Shown here: one piece after another, positions 36,276-44,931 of the stretch
How the letters are laid out: each line of letters starts with the position of its first letter
Position numbering within the stretch: the stretch's first letter is position 1
DNA from: Halomonas sp. KG2
GTDB taxonomy: Bacteria; Pseudomonadota; Gammaproteobacteria; Pseudomonadales; Halomonadaceae
NCBI GenBank assembly: GCA_030440445.1
Contig: CP098528.1
Location: forward strand, 248,001-312,000
DNA length: 64,000 nt
Direction: 5' to 3'
Notes under the pieces: generated by a model
Told to the model about the DNA's origin: nothing
Database searches by the model: none
What the model saw: the letters and a program-made list of their open reading frames with translations, nothing else
Made by a program: the position numbers and the translations under genes

Positions 36276-36388
36276 ACATGCGGCTTATTCGCTGGATTGA
36301 GCGTCATCCCAAGGTGGGCTACACAGTTCTGGGTATAGTCGCTATGTCGGCTTTTGCGGGTGCGGTTAGGCTAATCTTTAGGCAATAA
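36272..36388 (+). CDS. Tiny membrane protein (36-38 residues)
   Basis: GTG at 36272 overlaps the previous stop; ATG at 36278 gives MRLIRWIERHPKVGYTV then a hydrophobic stretch (LGIVAMSAFAGAVRLIF). One membrane segment with positive N-terminus. Its stop runs directly into the terminator, which supports it as the last gene of the cargo operon. Confidence 0.5.
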   Translation: MNMRLIRWIERHPKVGYTVLGIVAMSAFAGAVRLIFRQ

Positions 36389-36412
36389 AAAGCCCCGCGA
36401 TTGCGGGGCTTT
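36389..36412. terminator. Bidirectional Rho-independent terminator
   Basis: AAAGCCCCGC-GATT-GCGGGGCTTT. It closes the rightward cargo operon and can also stop the leftward 106/44-residue operon. Confidence 0.9.
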
Positions 36413-36454
36413 GCTGTTTTCATCTAACAGTTATTAGACGGCGCATAAAAATTA

Positions 36455-36589
36455 TTATGCGGCTTTATGTTCTTGTCCAGTAGCTTTCAGGTGCTGCTGG
36501 TAGCAGTATTCTAGTTTTTCATTCACCTCAGTCGCTAGTTTTAAGGCACGACGAAGTAATTTGATGTTTTCAAGTTCTTGGTTTTTCAT
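36455..36589 (-). CDS. Small helical protein (44 residues)
   Basis: Starts MKNQELENIKLLRRALKLA and overlaps the upstream 106-residue gene by 4 bp (ATGA). Entirely helical and charged, no signal or membrane segment. The second gene of a two-gene operon convergent with the repressor-side cargo. Unknown function. Confidence 0.55.
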   Translation of the reverse strand: MKNQELENIKLLRRALKLATEVNEKLEYCYQQHLKATGQEHKAA

Positions 36590-36906
36590 AGAAAAGACCT
36601 CCGGTCGAGTTCGTGAACATGTCTGTTCAACGATTCTTCATCTTCAATTTCAATTGCCGCCGCAATGAGTCTCACATGGTCTGCGTACTCTCTCGCTTTG
36701 GCGATTTTTAGATCTGGGTCGCTATCACCTAGATCGTCCAAAATGTCGCACAGATCTTTCAGCTGATCGGCAATCTGAGCATATGTTGGGTCTTCAAGCT
36801 GTAATACAGAGATAGAGAATTTTTTGCAGTTACGCAAGACCAAGTTAGCTGATTGTAGAATTTGGTCGTATACCTCTTCGACAAGCCTTTTGCTTATTGC
36901 GTTCAT
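36586..36906 (-). CDS. Helical protein (106 residues), first gene of a two-gene cargo operon
   Basis: Starts MNAISKRLVEEVYDQIL; all-helical with acidic centre (DLCDILDDLGDSDPDLK). AT-rich. With the overlapping 44-residue gene it forms a compact unit with its own upstream operator-like repeats, a layout seen in toxin-antitoxin and immunity pairs, but neither protein matches a family I know. Confidence 0.6.
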   Translation of the reverse strand: MNAISKRLVEEVYDQILQSANLVLRNCKKFSISVLQLEDPTYAQIADQLKDLCDILDDLGDSDPDLKIAKAREYADHVRLIAAAIEIEDEESLNRHVHELDRRSFL

Positions 36907-37110
36907 TGCGTCCCCGTATTTGTTCTAAGCTAACTTAGCCAAAGCTAACTTTCCTTAGGCGTGAGGACGCGTATTTTACATGCCCGATAGTTACCTATCA
37001 ATACTTTTCGTGTTATGCAGTTTAATCACTGTTACACATAGTCGGATCAACCCGCAAGTTAAATTTGCATGAAAGTACATTACATTCCTTGGCAACGCCT
37101 GGCTGAAAAT
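36907..37110. promoter_or_regulatory. Upstream region of the 106/44-residue operon
   Basis: About 200 bp without a gene. AAGCTAACTT occurs twice (36927-36936 and 36942-36951, 15-bp period), and CTAAG-CTAA-CTTAG (36925-36938) is an inverted repeat. This suits autoregulation of the leftward operon. The rest separates it from the end of gene D; no clear terminator for the tail operon is seen. Confidence 0.5.
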
Positions 37111-38112
37111 CTAACTAGGAGCGGCCGCGTTGCCTGGGCGGGTTTCTAGCTGTAGGGCGGTGGTGTAGCTGGTGTCGGTGAGGTTGTGGGTTACCTCGGT
37201 GATGATCCATGGGGTGGCGTCTATTTGTGGTTTCCAACCGATGCATTGCGTGGGCGTTTCGGGGAATACATCGGGGTCGCCTATTGCCTGGGTGATTGAG
37301 AAATAGGCGACGCCGCGTTGCAGGCGTTGCCATTCGGCTTGTGCGGCTTCTAGCGCTTCTTCCTCGCTTGCGTATGTGTGGCGTAGTTGTTGTGCGTTTT
37401 GTGGTTCGCCGACGGTGACCGCTTCACGGGTGGCGTGGGCTTTGTTATTCCACAGCGCCGTGACGCCGGTGTACGCATCACGCTCGGCAACTAAATAGCG
37501 GTGTTGGTCGCCGCTTTGGCGGTATAGCTGGATGGGTGGGATTTCTAGCCCGGTCGCTGTTGTCGCTTGGCCAGCGGGTACGAATATTAGGTTGCCGGTT
37601 TTGACGGTGGCCACCGCGTCGAATCGTTCGGCTAGGCGGGTTAAAAAGTGTAGGTCTGATTCGTCGGTTTGGTCGATGTGTTCGATGCGAATGCCTGCCA
37701 GCGTTGCGCCTATGCTGGGCGTGAGGTCGTGTCGCTCTGCAATCGTTGTGATGATGTCGCGCACGGTGACTTCATCCCAACTTTGGGTGCGTTTGCCGGG
37801 CAGCCCTTGGCGCATATCTGCACTGGATGCGCGGATGTTTAGCGTATCTGGCGCGCCGGTGTGCTCCACTTCATCGACAATGTAGGTGCCGCGTTCGGTC
37901 AGCGGCTGCCCCTTCCAGCCAATGGCTAGGGTTAGCTCTGCGCCTGTCGGCGGTATATCGAGCATGCCGTCATCGTCGGTTAAGGTGATGTCGAGCTGGT
38001 CGGCTTGCATACCGCGTCGATCATGCAGCGTGAGCAGTGCCAGTCGGGCGCGGAACTCCGGGCTGATGACTTGCCCCTGTAGGCTGATGCGGTAATCAGG
38101 CTGCATGCTCAT
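37111..38112 (-). CDS. D: Tail protein gpD (late control D)
   Basis: 333 residues, P2 gpD family: baseplate hub protein equivalent to T4 gp27. Seen from PDYRISLQGQVISPEFRARL, the TLHDRRGMQADQLDITLTDDDG-type start (key: DRRGMQADQLDITL) and the length. Last gene of the FI-D late operon, overlapping U by 4 bp. Confidence 0.92.
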   Translation of the reverse strand: MSMQPDYRISLQGQVISPEFRARLALLTLHDRRGMQADQLDITLTDDDGMLDIPPTGAELTLAIGWKGQPLTERGTYIVDEVEHTGAPDTLNIRASSADMRQGLPGKRTQSWDEVTVRDIITTIAERHDLTPSIGATLAGIRIEHIDQTDESDLHFLTRLAERFDAVATVKTGNLIFVPAGQATTATGLEIPPIQLYRQSGDQHRYLVAERDAYTGVTALWNNKAHATREAVTVGEPQNAQQLRHTYASEEEALEAAQAEWQRLQRGVAYFSITQAIGDPDVFPETPTQCIGWKPQIDATPWIITEVTHNLTDTSYTTALQLETRPGNAAAPS

Positions 38113-38552
38113 GCTATGGCACCTGTTATTGCGCGTAGCATGCTGCTTTGTAGTACGCCGATCAGCTCGGTTCGGCTGTCATCGATTCGCGTTAGCTTCA
38201 AGTCAAACTCTATTTGCTTGGCCGCGCCGTCGCGGAAGAACTCGCTTTTACGCTCTTGCAGGCTTGTGATGCTGAACATGCCGTAATAGGTGCCGGTGCC
38301 TTCGATGAGTGGCCACGCCCGCCCGCCATCTGCTAGGGCGCGGAGCATATCTAAATTCTGTTGGCCACCGGTGAACATAGGCAGTAGCGAGCCCGTTAAG
38401 TTGATGATGTCATCACCTGGGCCAAGAAACTGATGCACCGGGCGGGCGTTGACGCGGCTTTGGCTAACGTGGCGCCAATCGGTTTGGCGCTGTAGCTCTT
38501 GATAGGCGGCGGTACTGAGGCCGAACACAAACAGGCCATATGTCATCATCAT
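38109..38552 (-). CDS. U: Tail protein gpU
   Basis: 147 residues, P2 gpU family (MMMTYGLFVFGLSTAAYQEL; later GPGDDIINLTGSLLP). Needed for tail completion at the head-proximal end. Start at 38552 is just after the T stop. The order T-U-D is that of P2. Confidence 0.92.
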   Translation of the reverse strand: MMMTYGLFVFGLSTAAYQELQRQTDWRHVSQSRVNARPVHQFLGPGDDIINLTGSLLPMFTGGQQNLDMLRALADGGRAWPLIEGTGTYYGMFSITSLQERKSEFFRDGAAKQIEFDLKLTRIDDSRTELIGVLQSSMLRAITGAIA

Positions 38553-38562
38553 GTGGTTGCCC

Positions 38563-41500
38563 TCAATCGTTATCGTAGAAGTTTCGGCGATTGGCCGCGG
38601 CGGCGCGGCGTTCTTTGTCGCGCATTGCACGCTCGACCTCTTGACCCACTAAGCGGGCTAGGGCTTGCTCATCCATGCCGGGGGCTGCCTGCACGCTGAT
38701 ATTGATGCCGCCGTGAATATGAAGGCCGCCGCTTTGTGGTTCGCTGACGTGGCTTTGCAGGGGCGGGCGGGCGTCGATCTGTATGCCGCTGGTGTCGATA
38801 TTGGCGGCGCTGGCAGTGGTGGCCAGCCCTGCACCGAGCATTAACCCGCCTGCTGCGTTGCGCAGGTTGTTGGCGAGGCTGCGCACTTGTTTGAGCGGGC
38901 TGTCGGCGTCGTCTTTGATGCCGTTGGCCAAGCCTTGAGAAACGAAGTTGCCGATGGTGGCAAACACGCGCGAGGGGGAGCGAATGCGCAGCCAGTCGCG
39001 TGCGGTGCTGGTGACATCGCTGGCGAGGTTGGCGGCGCTTTCGGTGGCGCGGCTAGCACCGTTGCGGATGCCTTGACCCATTCCGGCTGCTGTGTCCCGC
39101 CCCCATTGCATGGCTCGTGTTGCACCGTCACCGATTGAATCCCAGGCGCTTGTCATTGCTTCCTGTACCCATCCTGCGATATCGCCCGCCATGCCCATGA
39201 CTTGGTCGCGCAGCGCCCCGGCCATGCTGGCAATGCCGTTGATCATGCCTTCCACGATGTTGATGCCGAAGCCTTCAAACACGCGGCTAGGTGAGTTGAT
39301 GCCGAGCACGTCTTTGAACCAAGTGGCTAGGCTGCCAGCCATGCCTGTTATCCACTCACGCAACGCTGCTAGCTTTGACCCTAGCCCGCTCAGCAAGCCG
39401 TCGATCACAAAGCCGCCTAAGGTGCGGAAGCCTTCCGGCACCGAGACGCCTAGCCGCTCTAAGGTGCTGGTAAAAGCACGATAGATTAGCCCTAGCGGTG
39501 ACCAGTTGATTAGCAGCCGGGCAACGCCGCCTACCCCTTCATCGAATGCGGCTTTCACTTGCTGCCATAGACCCACGAAAAACGCTTTGATGGGTTCCCA
39601 ATACTTGTAGATCAGGAAGGCAGCACCTGCGATGGCGGCAATGCCCCAGCCGATGGGACCCATGGCGACCAGCAGGCCTTTCAGTGCACCAGCTACCCAG
39701 GGGATGGCGGTTTTGGCTATCCAGCCTAGTGCGGTGCCCAAGCCACCAACCTTGATGCCGAGCGTCGTCATGGCGAACTTGGCGAACAGCAGCGGGGAGA
39801 GGATGCTGGCGAACGTCATAGTTACGGCGCCGCCCACGGTGGCGAGCGCTATCATGCCCGCCGCGACTTTTGCGATGGTGCCGGTTAGCTCGGGGTTGGC
39901 CTTGATCCATTCACTCACGCCGCGCGTGATGGCGGTGATTGTCTGCACTAAATCCCGTAGCGGGCCGTCATTTGTGTCGGTGATGCTGATGCCGACTTCT
40001 TCCCAGGCACTGCGCAAGTTTTTGAGGTCACCGCCGAGGTTGTCTGCCATGACGCGCGCCATCTCGGCATTTTCACCGGCGTTAGTTTGCAGCGCGTTTA
40101 TTAGCTCATCCAAGTCACCGTCGGTCATCCCATTGACTAGCTCAGTCATACCGGAGCCTGCCTCGGCACCAAAGATGGCAGAGAGCAGGGCGCGACGCTC
40201 AACGTTGCCCAGATCCCGCGTGGCGTTGTTAATGTCGCGTAGGATATCTGGCATATCGCGCATATTGCCGTTGGCATCTGAGACCTGTAGGCCCAGTTGC
40301 TCCATGGCATCGCGTCCTTCCTTTGCGGGTTTGGTTAAGCGGTTGGCCATGGCGCGCATGGCAGTACCGGCCATGCTGCCTTGAATGCCGATATTGCCCA
40401 TCAAGCCTGCCATGGCGGCGGCTTGTTCCATGGTTAGGTCGAGGTCTTCGGAGCCGCCCAGGTACTTCATGGTTTCGCCGAGCATTTCCAGGTTGACGTT
40501 CGCGCGGCTGGCGGTACCAGAGAGGATATCCGCAACGCGAGCCATGTTGCCGTCGACTTCCATATCGATTTTGAAGGTACCCGCGATGTTGGAGGCAATA
40601 TCCGCTGCTCGGGCTAGCTCGGTGTTGTTGGCCAATGCGAGGTCAAGCACGTCGCGCATCGAGGCCTGAATTGCTTCCGCACTCATCCCCGCCCGTAGCA
40701 GGAACTCTTGTCCGCCGCCGACTTCGGTAGCACTGAACGCGGTGGAACCGCCCAGTTCGCGGGATTGTTCACGCAACGCCTGGTAGCGTTCATCGTCAGC
40801 ACCGAAGCGGCCCACCGCTTGTAGGGTGCTCATCTGCTCGCCCCAGGCAACGCCTGGTGTTAGCAGGCGGCTAGCGGCGTAACCTTGCGCGACACCAGTG
40901 CCGAACATGCCCATACCCACGCCCTGGGCGCGGGCGACGTTGGCCATGCCATTTTGATAGCGGTCGCGGGCTTGGGTTAGGCGTCGCTGGCGTTCGGCGA
41001 CTTCTGATAGGTGTCGTTTCTGTTCCTGCAGAGTGGTATTTAGCCGATCCTCTTTTGTTCGCAGCTCTCGCGAACTTCGACCGAGGTTGTCGGTGCTAAT
41101 GCCCGCTTCATCCAAGCGCGTTTTTAGGCCACGGATGCGCTCGGTTTGGGTGGCGTGGTTCTGGGTGAGCTTTTTGACTTCCTCACCGGCGTTTCGGGTT
41201 CGGTTGCGGTATTCCCGCATGGCTCGGGCGGATCTATCGAACTCGGTTTGCTGGCCGTGCAGGCGCACGCGGGCACGTTCCAGCGAGGCGGTTAGCTGGT
41301 CGCTGGGTTGCTTGGTGTTGAGTAGTTGTTTAGCTAATCGGTCGTATTCGCGGCGGGCAACGGTCAGCCCCGACTTTATTCCGGCGTGGGCTTCGCGCTG
41401 CTGTTCTAGCGCCTGGGTGTATTGCCGGTTGCGTTCGCGGGCGTCGCGCATTGCGCGGGTGTTGGTGCGCATCGCGGCATTGGCTTTGCGGTAGCTGGTG

Positions 41501-41655
41501 AGGTCGCTTTGCTGACGCTGCAGGTCTCGCAACTGGTCGCGGGTTTCACGCATCGCTTGGCCAGTTTTTCCCGCGCCTTCGCGTATGCGCTTGAGTGGGC
41601 CGGTGACACGGTCCACGGCGTTGAGCATTACTTGCAGTCGTAGATTACGTGCCAT
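38563..41655 (-). CDS. T: Tail tape-measure protein gpT
   Basis: 1030 residues; sets tail length. Residues 1-230 are a long coiled coil (many Arg/Gln-rich heptads), followed by the phage-tail TP901-like domain (about 270-600) and hydrophobic stretches near 630-700 (IAKVAAGMIALATVGGAV). C-terminus is Arg-rich. Directly after E/E', as in P2. Confidence 0.93.
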   Translation of the reverse strand: MARNLRLQVMLNAVDRVTGPLKRIREGAGKTGQAMRETRDQLRDLQRQQSDLTSYRKANAAMRTNTRAMRDARERNRQYTQALEQQREAHAGIKSGLTVARREYDRLAKQLLNTKQPSDQLTASLERARVRLHGQQTEFDRSARAMREYRNRTRNAGEEVKKLTQNHATQTERIRGLKTRLDEAGISTDNLGRSSRELRTKEDRLNTTLQEQKRHLSEVAERQRRLTQARDRYQNGMANVARAQGVGMGMFGTGVAQGYAASRLLTPGVAWGEQMSTLQAVGRFGADDERYQALREQSRELGGSTAFSATEVGGGQEFLLRAGMSAEAIQASMRDVLDLALANNTELARAADIASNIAGTFKIDMEVDGNMARVADILSGTASRANVNLEMLGETMKYLGGSEDLDLTMEQAAAMAGLMGNIGIQGSMAGTAMRAMANRLTKPAKEGRDAMEQLGLQVSDANGNMRDMPDILRDINNATRDLGNVERRALLSAIFGAEAGSGMTELVNGMTDGDLDELINALQTNAGENAEMARVMADNLGGDLKNLRSAWEEVGISITDTNDGPLRDLVQTITAITRGVSEWIKANPELTGTIAKVAAGMIALATVGGAVTMTFASILSPLLFAKFAMTTLGIKVGGLGTALGWIAKTAIPWVAGALKGLLVAMGPIGWGIAAIAGAAFLIYKYWEPIKAFFVGLWQQVKAAFDEGVGGVARLLINWSPLGLIYRAFTSTLERLGVSVPEGFRTLGGFVIDGLLSGLGSKLAALREWITGMAGSLATWFKDVLGINSPSRVFEGFGINIVEGMINGIASMAGALRDQVMGMAGDIAGWVQEAMTSAWDSIGDGATRAMQWGRDTAAGMGQGIRNGASRATESAANLASDVTSTARDWLRIRSPSRVFATIGNFVSQGLANGIKDDADSPLKQVRSLANNLRNAAGGLMLGAGLATTASAANIDTSGIQIDARPPLQSHVSEPQSGGLHIHGGINISVQAAPGMDEQALARLVGQEVERAMRDKERRAAAANRRNFYDND

Positions 41656-41664
41656 CGGTGATCC

Positions 41665-41874
41665 TTACTTTTTGCCTTGCTTGCCACCTTTGGGCTTGTT
41701 GCCTTCGTGGCGTTTTCGGGCGCGTTCGCGCCATTCCATTAGCTCTTCGAGCTGCATGCCGTCCATCGCGCTGGGTTCCCAGTGAAACACCATGGCGAGA
41801 TCCGCCATGGCGTCTTCGACGAACTCGGGCAGGGCTAGGCTTCGATGTCCTTGTACTTCTTTGGGATTAAAAAA
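41665..41874 (-). CDS. E': gpE' frameshift extension
   Basis: The -1 frame relative to E, entered at T-TTT-TTA (41868-41874) and ending at 41665. It encodes about 68 residues after the slip, including MADLAMVFHWEPSAMDGMQL and the basic tail NKPKGGKQGKK. P2 makes gpE+E' by a -1 shift; the fused protein and gpE are tail assembly chaperones, like lambda G/GT. The internal ATG at 41808 is unlikely to be the main start. Confidence 0.85.
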   Translation of the reverse strand, partial: FFNPKEVQGHRSLALPEFVEDAMADLAMVFHWEPSAMDGMQLEELMEWRERARKRHEGNKPKGGKQGKK

Positions 41875-42194
41875 TTGTTGAGCGCCGTGCCGAGCTGGAT
41901 AAGGTCGACGATATCGATTGTTTTTACTTCGGCTTCGGTGAGCGCGGGCGTTGTGACGCGGGGCAGCACTTTATGCAGTGAGGCAACATCTAGGTTCATG
42001 ATGTCGACTAAGCTGACGCCGCGCAGGCCTCCGGACATGGGTTTACGCACTGTGATTTCAGTCACCGTGTTGCTACCGCGCTTTAGCGGTGTTTCTAGTG
42101 GCACTACTTCGGTCGGCACGCCGGGGGCGGTGGCTGGCTGATTTTCGTTGGCTTCTGTTTTCTCAACGGCTTGGGTTTCGTTCTTAGTATCCAT
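41835..42194 (-). CDS. E: Tail assembly chaperone gpE
   Basis: 119 residues from ATG 42194 (MDTKNETQAVEKTE). Core GSNTVTEITVRKPMSGGLRG and the end LNNFLIPKKYKDIEA match P2-like gpE. The slippery site lies in the codons for Asn-Phe-Leu near the end. Between FII and T. Confidence 0.9.
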   Translation of the reverse strand: MDTKNETQAVEKTEANENQPATAPGVPTEVVPLETPLKRGSNTVTEITVRKPMSGGLRGVSLVDIMNLDVASLHKVLPRVTTPALTEAEVKTIDIVDLIQLGTALNNFLIPKKYKDIEA

Positions 42195-42266
42195 TAGGTG
42201 TCTCTCTAAAATGATTGCATGAGGCCCCGCTTGGGGCCGTGGTGGTGCGGGTCGTGTAGCTCTCAC

Positions 42267-42773
42267 TTACAAGCCGAGGGCGCGCCGCCGTTCAGCGAGT
42301 CGGTCGGTGCCGCGCACACGGAAGACGTAGCCGGGTACGTCGCGCTCGATAACCTCTTCGCCGTCAACCACCAATTTGTAATAGCTGATGGTGGTGGTGA
42401 CGCTGATTTGGTTGTTGTCGCCTTTGCTTGCGTCGCCCATAGCGATGGTTTTGTGACGACCACGTACGACGATCTCAACGGGGATGATGTCGCCCGTTTC
42501 GTCGGATTCGTAGGAGCCGGTGAAGCGGAGCATGGTGGCGTCATGAATAGCACTCCCGTAGGTGTCGAATAGCTCGACGATCATTCCGCCTGCTGTCCAT
42601 TCGAACGTTTGCAGTTCGTTGCCGTGGTCGACCTCAATCGGGCCGTCCATGCCGCCGCCTTCGTATTCGACCATGCGGCGGGCGAGTTCGGGCAGCGTTA
42701 GCTCTGGAATCTGGCCTTGCCAGTTGTTGCCGTCGCCGAAGAGATTAAAATCTTTGAGTATGTTGGGTAGCAT
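42267..42773 (-). CDS. FII: Major tail tube protein gpFII
   Basis: 168 residues, P2 FII family (MLPNILKDFNLFGDGNNWQGQ, FEWTAGGMIVELFDTYGS). Forms the inner tail tube. Directly after the sheath gene. Confidence 0.94.
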   Translation of the reverse strand: MLPNILKDFNLFGDGNNWQGQIPELTLPELARRMVEYEGGGMDGPIEVDHGNELQTFEWTAGGMIVELFDTYGSAIHDATMLRFTGSYESDETGDIIPVEIVVRGRHKTIAMGDASKGDNNQISVTTTISYYKLVVDGEEVIERDVPGYVFRVRGTDRLAERRRALGL

Positions 42774-42818
42774 TCTGCTTGCTCCTGTTGGTGCTTAGTT
42801 GCTTGCTCAGGCGGCGGT

Positions 42819-43991
42819 TTATTCGCTGATGCGGGCGGCGAAGTCGACTAAATAGCAGTCGGTGATGCGCTGCTGAAAACTGAGGTTTTCGAGTGGCGGC
42901 ACCGGGGTGTAGTCGTAGTCGATGTAGAGCTTGCCGGATTTCAACACTTCGGGGCTGTTGAGGGATTCGTCGAACCACGCTGAGCCACCTAGGATGTAGC
43001 CGCGCCGTGTTAATTCGCGGAACTTTGCGTTGACGCCTTCGATGATGTCGCGCACTAGCGTGGGGTGCATGGGTTTGTCGATGGCCCATAGGTGCGCTTC
43101 GGCGATGGTGTCGGCGAGGACTTGCGCGGTGCGGGTGTAGGACTCGAATGCGAAGAGGGGTTCTTCTGAGCAAGTGCGTGAGCCCCAGAAGCGGAAGCCG
43201 CTTTTGTTGATCAGCGTGGTGATGTCGGCGGCGTTGAGATATCCGGCATCGGTGGCGGGATCTTGCAGATCCCACGACAGGTCTTTGGTGACTCCCGTTA
43301 CGCCGTTCACGGGCATGTTTGAAAGCGTCTTGTGCCAGCCGATTTGATTGTCGAGTTTTGCGCGGTGGCCTAGGGCTTTGGCGACAGCGGAGAGGGGGCG
43401 GGTTTCTTCGGCATCAACATCGAACGCTTGGAAATTGGGCCAAATCACCATCACTTCGCGTTGGCCAAAGCCTTCGCGGTACATGCTGGCGTCTTCGATG
43501 GTTTCGCAATCAAACGCACTGACATAAGCGAAGGCGCGCAGCTGCTGGGCGATGCCTGCTAGCTCTGCGGCGACGCTTTCGTTGTCGAGTTCCGGCACGC
43601 CAAGTATGCGCGGCTTAACGCCTAGCTTTGTTTCAGCGGCGGTGAGCGCTTGCATGCCGAGCTTTTGGCCGGTGGTTTCATCGACGCCGCCGATAATGTT
43701 GGCGGTGGTGGCTTCGTCGTCGGCACCTTCTTCTACGCGGACGACGACGCACACGGCGCGGGTTTCGCTAACAATAGCGGAGAGCGTGCGGCGTAGCGTG
43801 CCGCCTTCGCCCGCGTTGCCAATGGCGGCGTATATGTCTGTGACCAGTACGGGGGTGTTGAGCGGGAACGCGGTTTCATCGGCGTTTGGTGCGGTAACGA
43901 CCATGCCGATCACGGCGGTGGAGACCGTGCGGATGGGGCGCGTTCCTTCGTTGATTTCGACGACGCGGACGCCGTGATGGTAATCGGGCAT
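42819..43991 (-). CDS. FI: Major tail sheath protein gpFI
   Basis: 390 residues, P2 FI family: MPDYHHGVRVVEINEGTRPI at the start, GFRFWGSRTCSEEPLFAFES late, and C-terminal sheath region (ENLSFQQRITDCY). Contractile sheath, which shows the phage is a myovirus. First gene of the FI-D operon, about 100 bp below the late box at 44089. Confidence 0.95.
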   Translation of the reverse strand: MPDYHHGVRVVEINEGTRPIRTVSTAVIGMVVTAPNADETAFPLNTPVLVTDIYAAIGNAGEGGTLRRTLSAIVSETRAVCVVVRVEEGADDEATTANIIGGVDETTGQKLGMQALTAAETKLGVKPRILGVPELDNESVAAELAGIAQQLRAFAYVSAFDCETIEDASMYREGFGQREVMVIWPNFQAFDVDAEETRPLSAVAKALGHRAKLDNQIGWHKTLSNMPVNGVTGVTKDLSWDLQDPATDAGYLNAADITTLINKSGFRFWGSRTCSEEPLFAFESYTRTAQVLADTIAEAHLWAIDKPMHPTLVRDIIEGVNAKFRELTRRGYILGGSAWFDESLNSPEVLKSGKLYIDYDYTPVPPLENLSFQQRITDCYLVDFAARISE

Positions 43992-44088
43992 TTGCTTGTC
44001 TCCTGCGCAGGTTCAAGCGGGTTATTCGGTTTGGCTTGCTAGTGGTGCCATGGTGAGAGGGTTACGCGCGGGAGGGTAGTGGTGAGCG

Positions 44089-44110
44089 TTGTGCGACGAG
44101 GGCTAGACAA
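44089..44110 (-). promoter_or_regulatory. Late-promoter activator box upstream of FI
   Basis: TTGT-N14-ACAA dyad, with a shared flanking block (ACGCGCGG-AGGGTAG, from 44063) also found at the V box. The position equals that of the P2 FI late promoter. Probable Ogr target. Confidence 0.75.
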
Positions 44111-44120
44111 GATGGATGTA

Positions 44121-44143
44121 AAAAGCCCGCCGATGGCGGGCTT
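44121..44143 (-). terminator. Rho-independent terminator after the tail-fibre genes
   Basis: AAGCCCGCC-ATC-GGCGGGCTT followed by T residues on the minus strand, 15 bp past the end of the 257-residue gene. It ends the V operon just before the FI promoter box. Confidence 0.88.
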
Positions 44144-44157
44144 GGGGGAGTGACCTT

Positions 44158-44931
44158 TTATTGCGGTCCTGCTGGAATACCATGCAATCCCATTAGAAAA
44201 TTTTCTATCGATTTGAGCAGCACTTCATTTTCAGGAGCACTTAGATCAGCATTTACAATGCCCAGCTCGCCCCAACTTCCGCGACACGCATAAAAAATTT
44301 GATAGTCGTTCGCGCCAAATCCTGTTCCTAAAGGTCTTTTATCGTCTGACTGGCTAACGATCTGGCCGCCATCTCGCAGTTGCATGCCGTATTTAGTGCT
44401 GAATGTCAGTGTGAACAGCGAGGGGCTGGCTCTGTCCGCTAAACTAACGTCGACTTCAGGCAGTCGATACGCGCCTTCCACTGTTCTTTCTTCCGTTTCA
44501 AAAACTCGGAATAACACTCCGTTTTGTGAAATAGCAACATTTAACGCTATATCACTCTCATTTCCCGAAGCTCCCATGATGACACGCTGAACGAGCTGAT
44601 CGTTAGCTACCCATCCTGGCCCTTTTATAAAAAACAACGTCCAGGCATCTGGATTTATCGGCCCGCCAACGTTTTTTAACAGACTGTTTTGATAAATCTC
44701 AAACAATCCGTTATCAACATTAAATGCACCTTCAGACTCTGCATGCGTTCGAAATTGCGCCATGTTTCGTACGCTAAACTTATCAGCAGATACATTTGAG
44801 TAATCTGGTTTCAGGTATACGGTTAGTTCTGTTGCATTACCCATTACGTCGTCGTCATCGATACGAGTGATAACAGGTAATCCATTTGTGTTCTTTATGT
44901 CGACTCCGTGCACGACTTGATAGCTTCTCAT
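44158..44931 (-). CDS. Tail-fibre-associated protein with lectin-like features (257 residues)
   Basis: Occupies the place of P2 gene G (fibre assembly) but does not resemble it. Beta-rich sequence with a LamG/concanavalin-like rhythm (LFEIYQNSLLKNVGG, WTLFFIKGPGWV, SLFTLTFSTKYGMQLRDGG, NDYQIFYACRGSWGELGI) and a helical end (NEVLLKSIENFLMGLHGIP). Markedly AT-rich. Overlaps the fibre gene by 4 bp. Probably a receptor-binding or fibre-cap protein; this is inferred. Confidence 0.65.
   Translation of the reverse strand: MRSYQVVHGVDIKNTNGLPVITRIDDDDVMGNATELTVYLKPDYSNVSADKFSVRNMAQFRTHAESEGAFNVDNGLFEIYQNSLLKNVGGPINPDAWTLFFIKGPGWVANDQLVQRVIMGASGNESDIALNVAISQNGVLFRVFETEERTVEGAYRLPEVDVSLADRASPSLFTLTFSTKYGMQLRDGGQIVSQSDDKRPLGTGFGANDYQIFYACRGSWGELGIVNADLSAPENEVLLKSIENFLMGLHGIPAGPQ

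Noticed and set aside
39632..40669. Long plus-strand frames opposite the tape-measure gene
   Set aside because: Shadow frames produced by the GC-rich, Ala-rich tape-measure gene.
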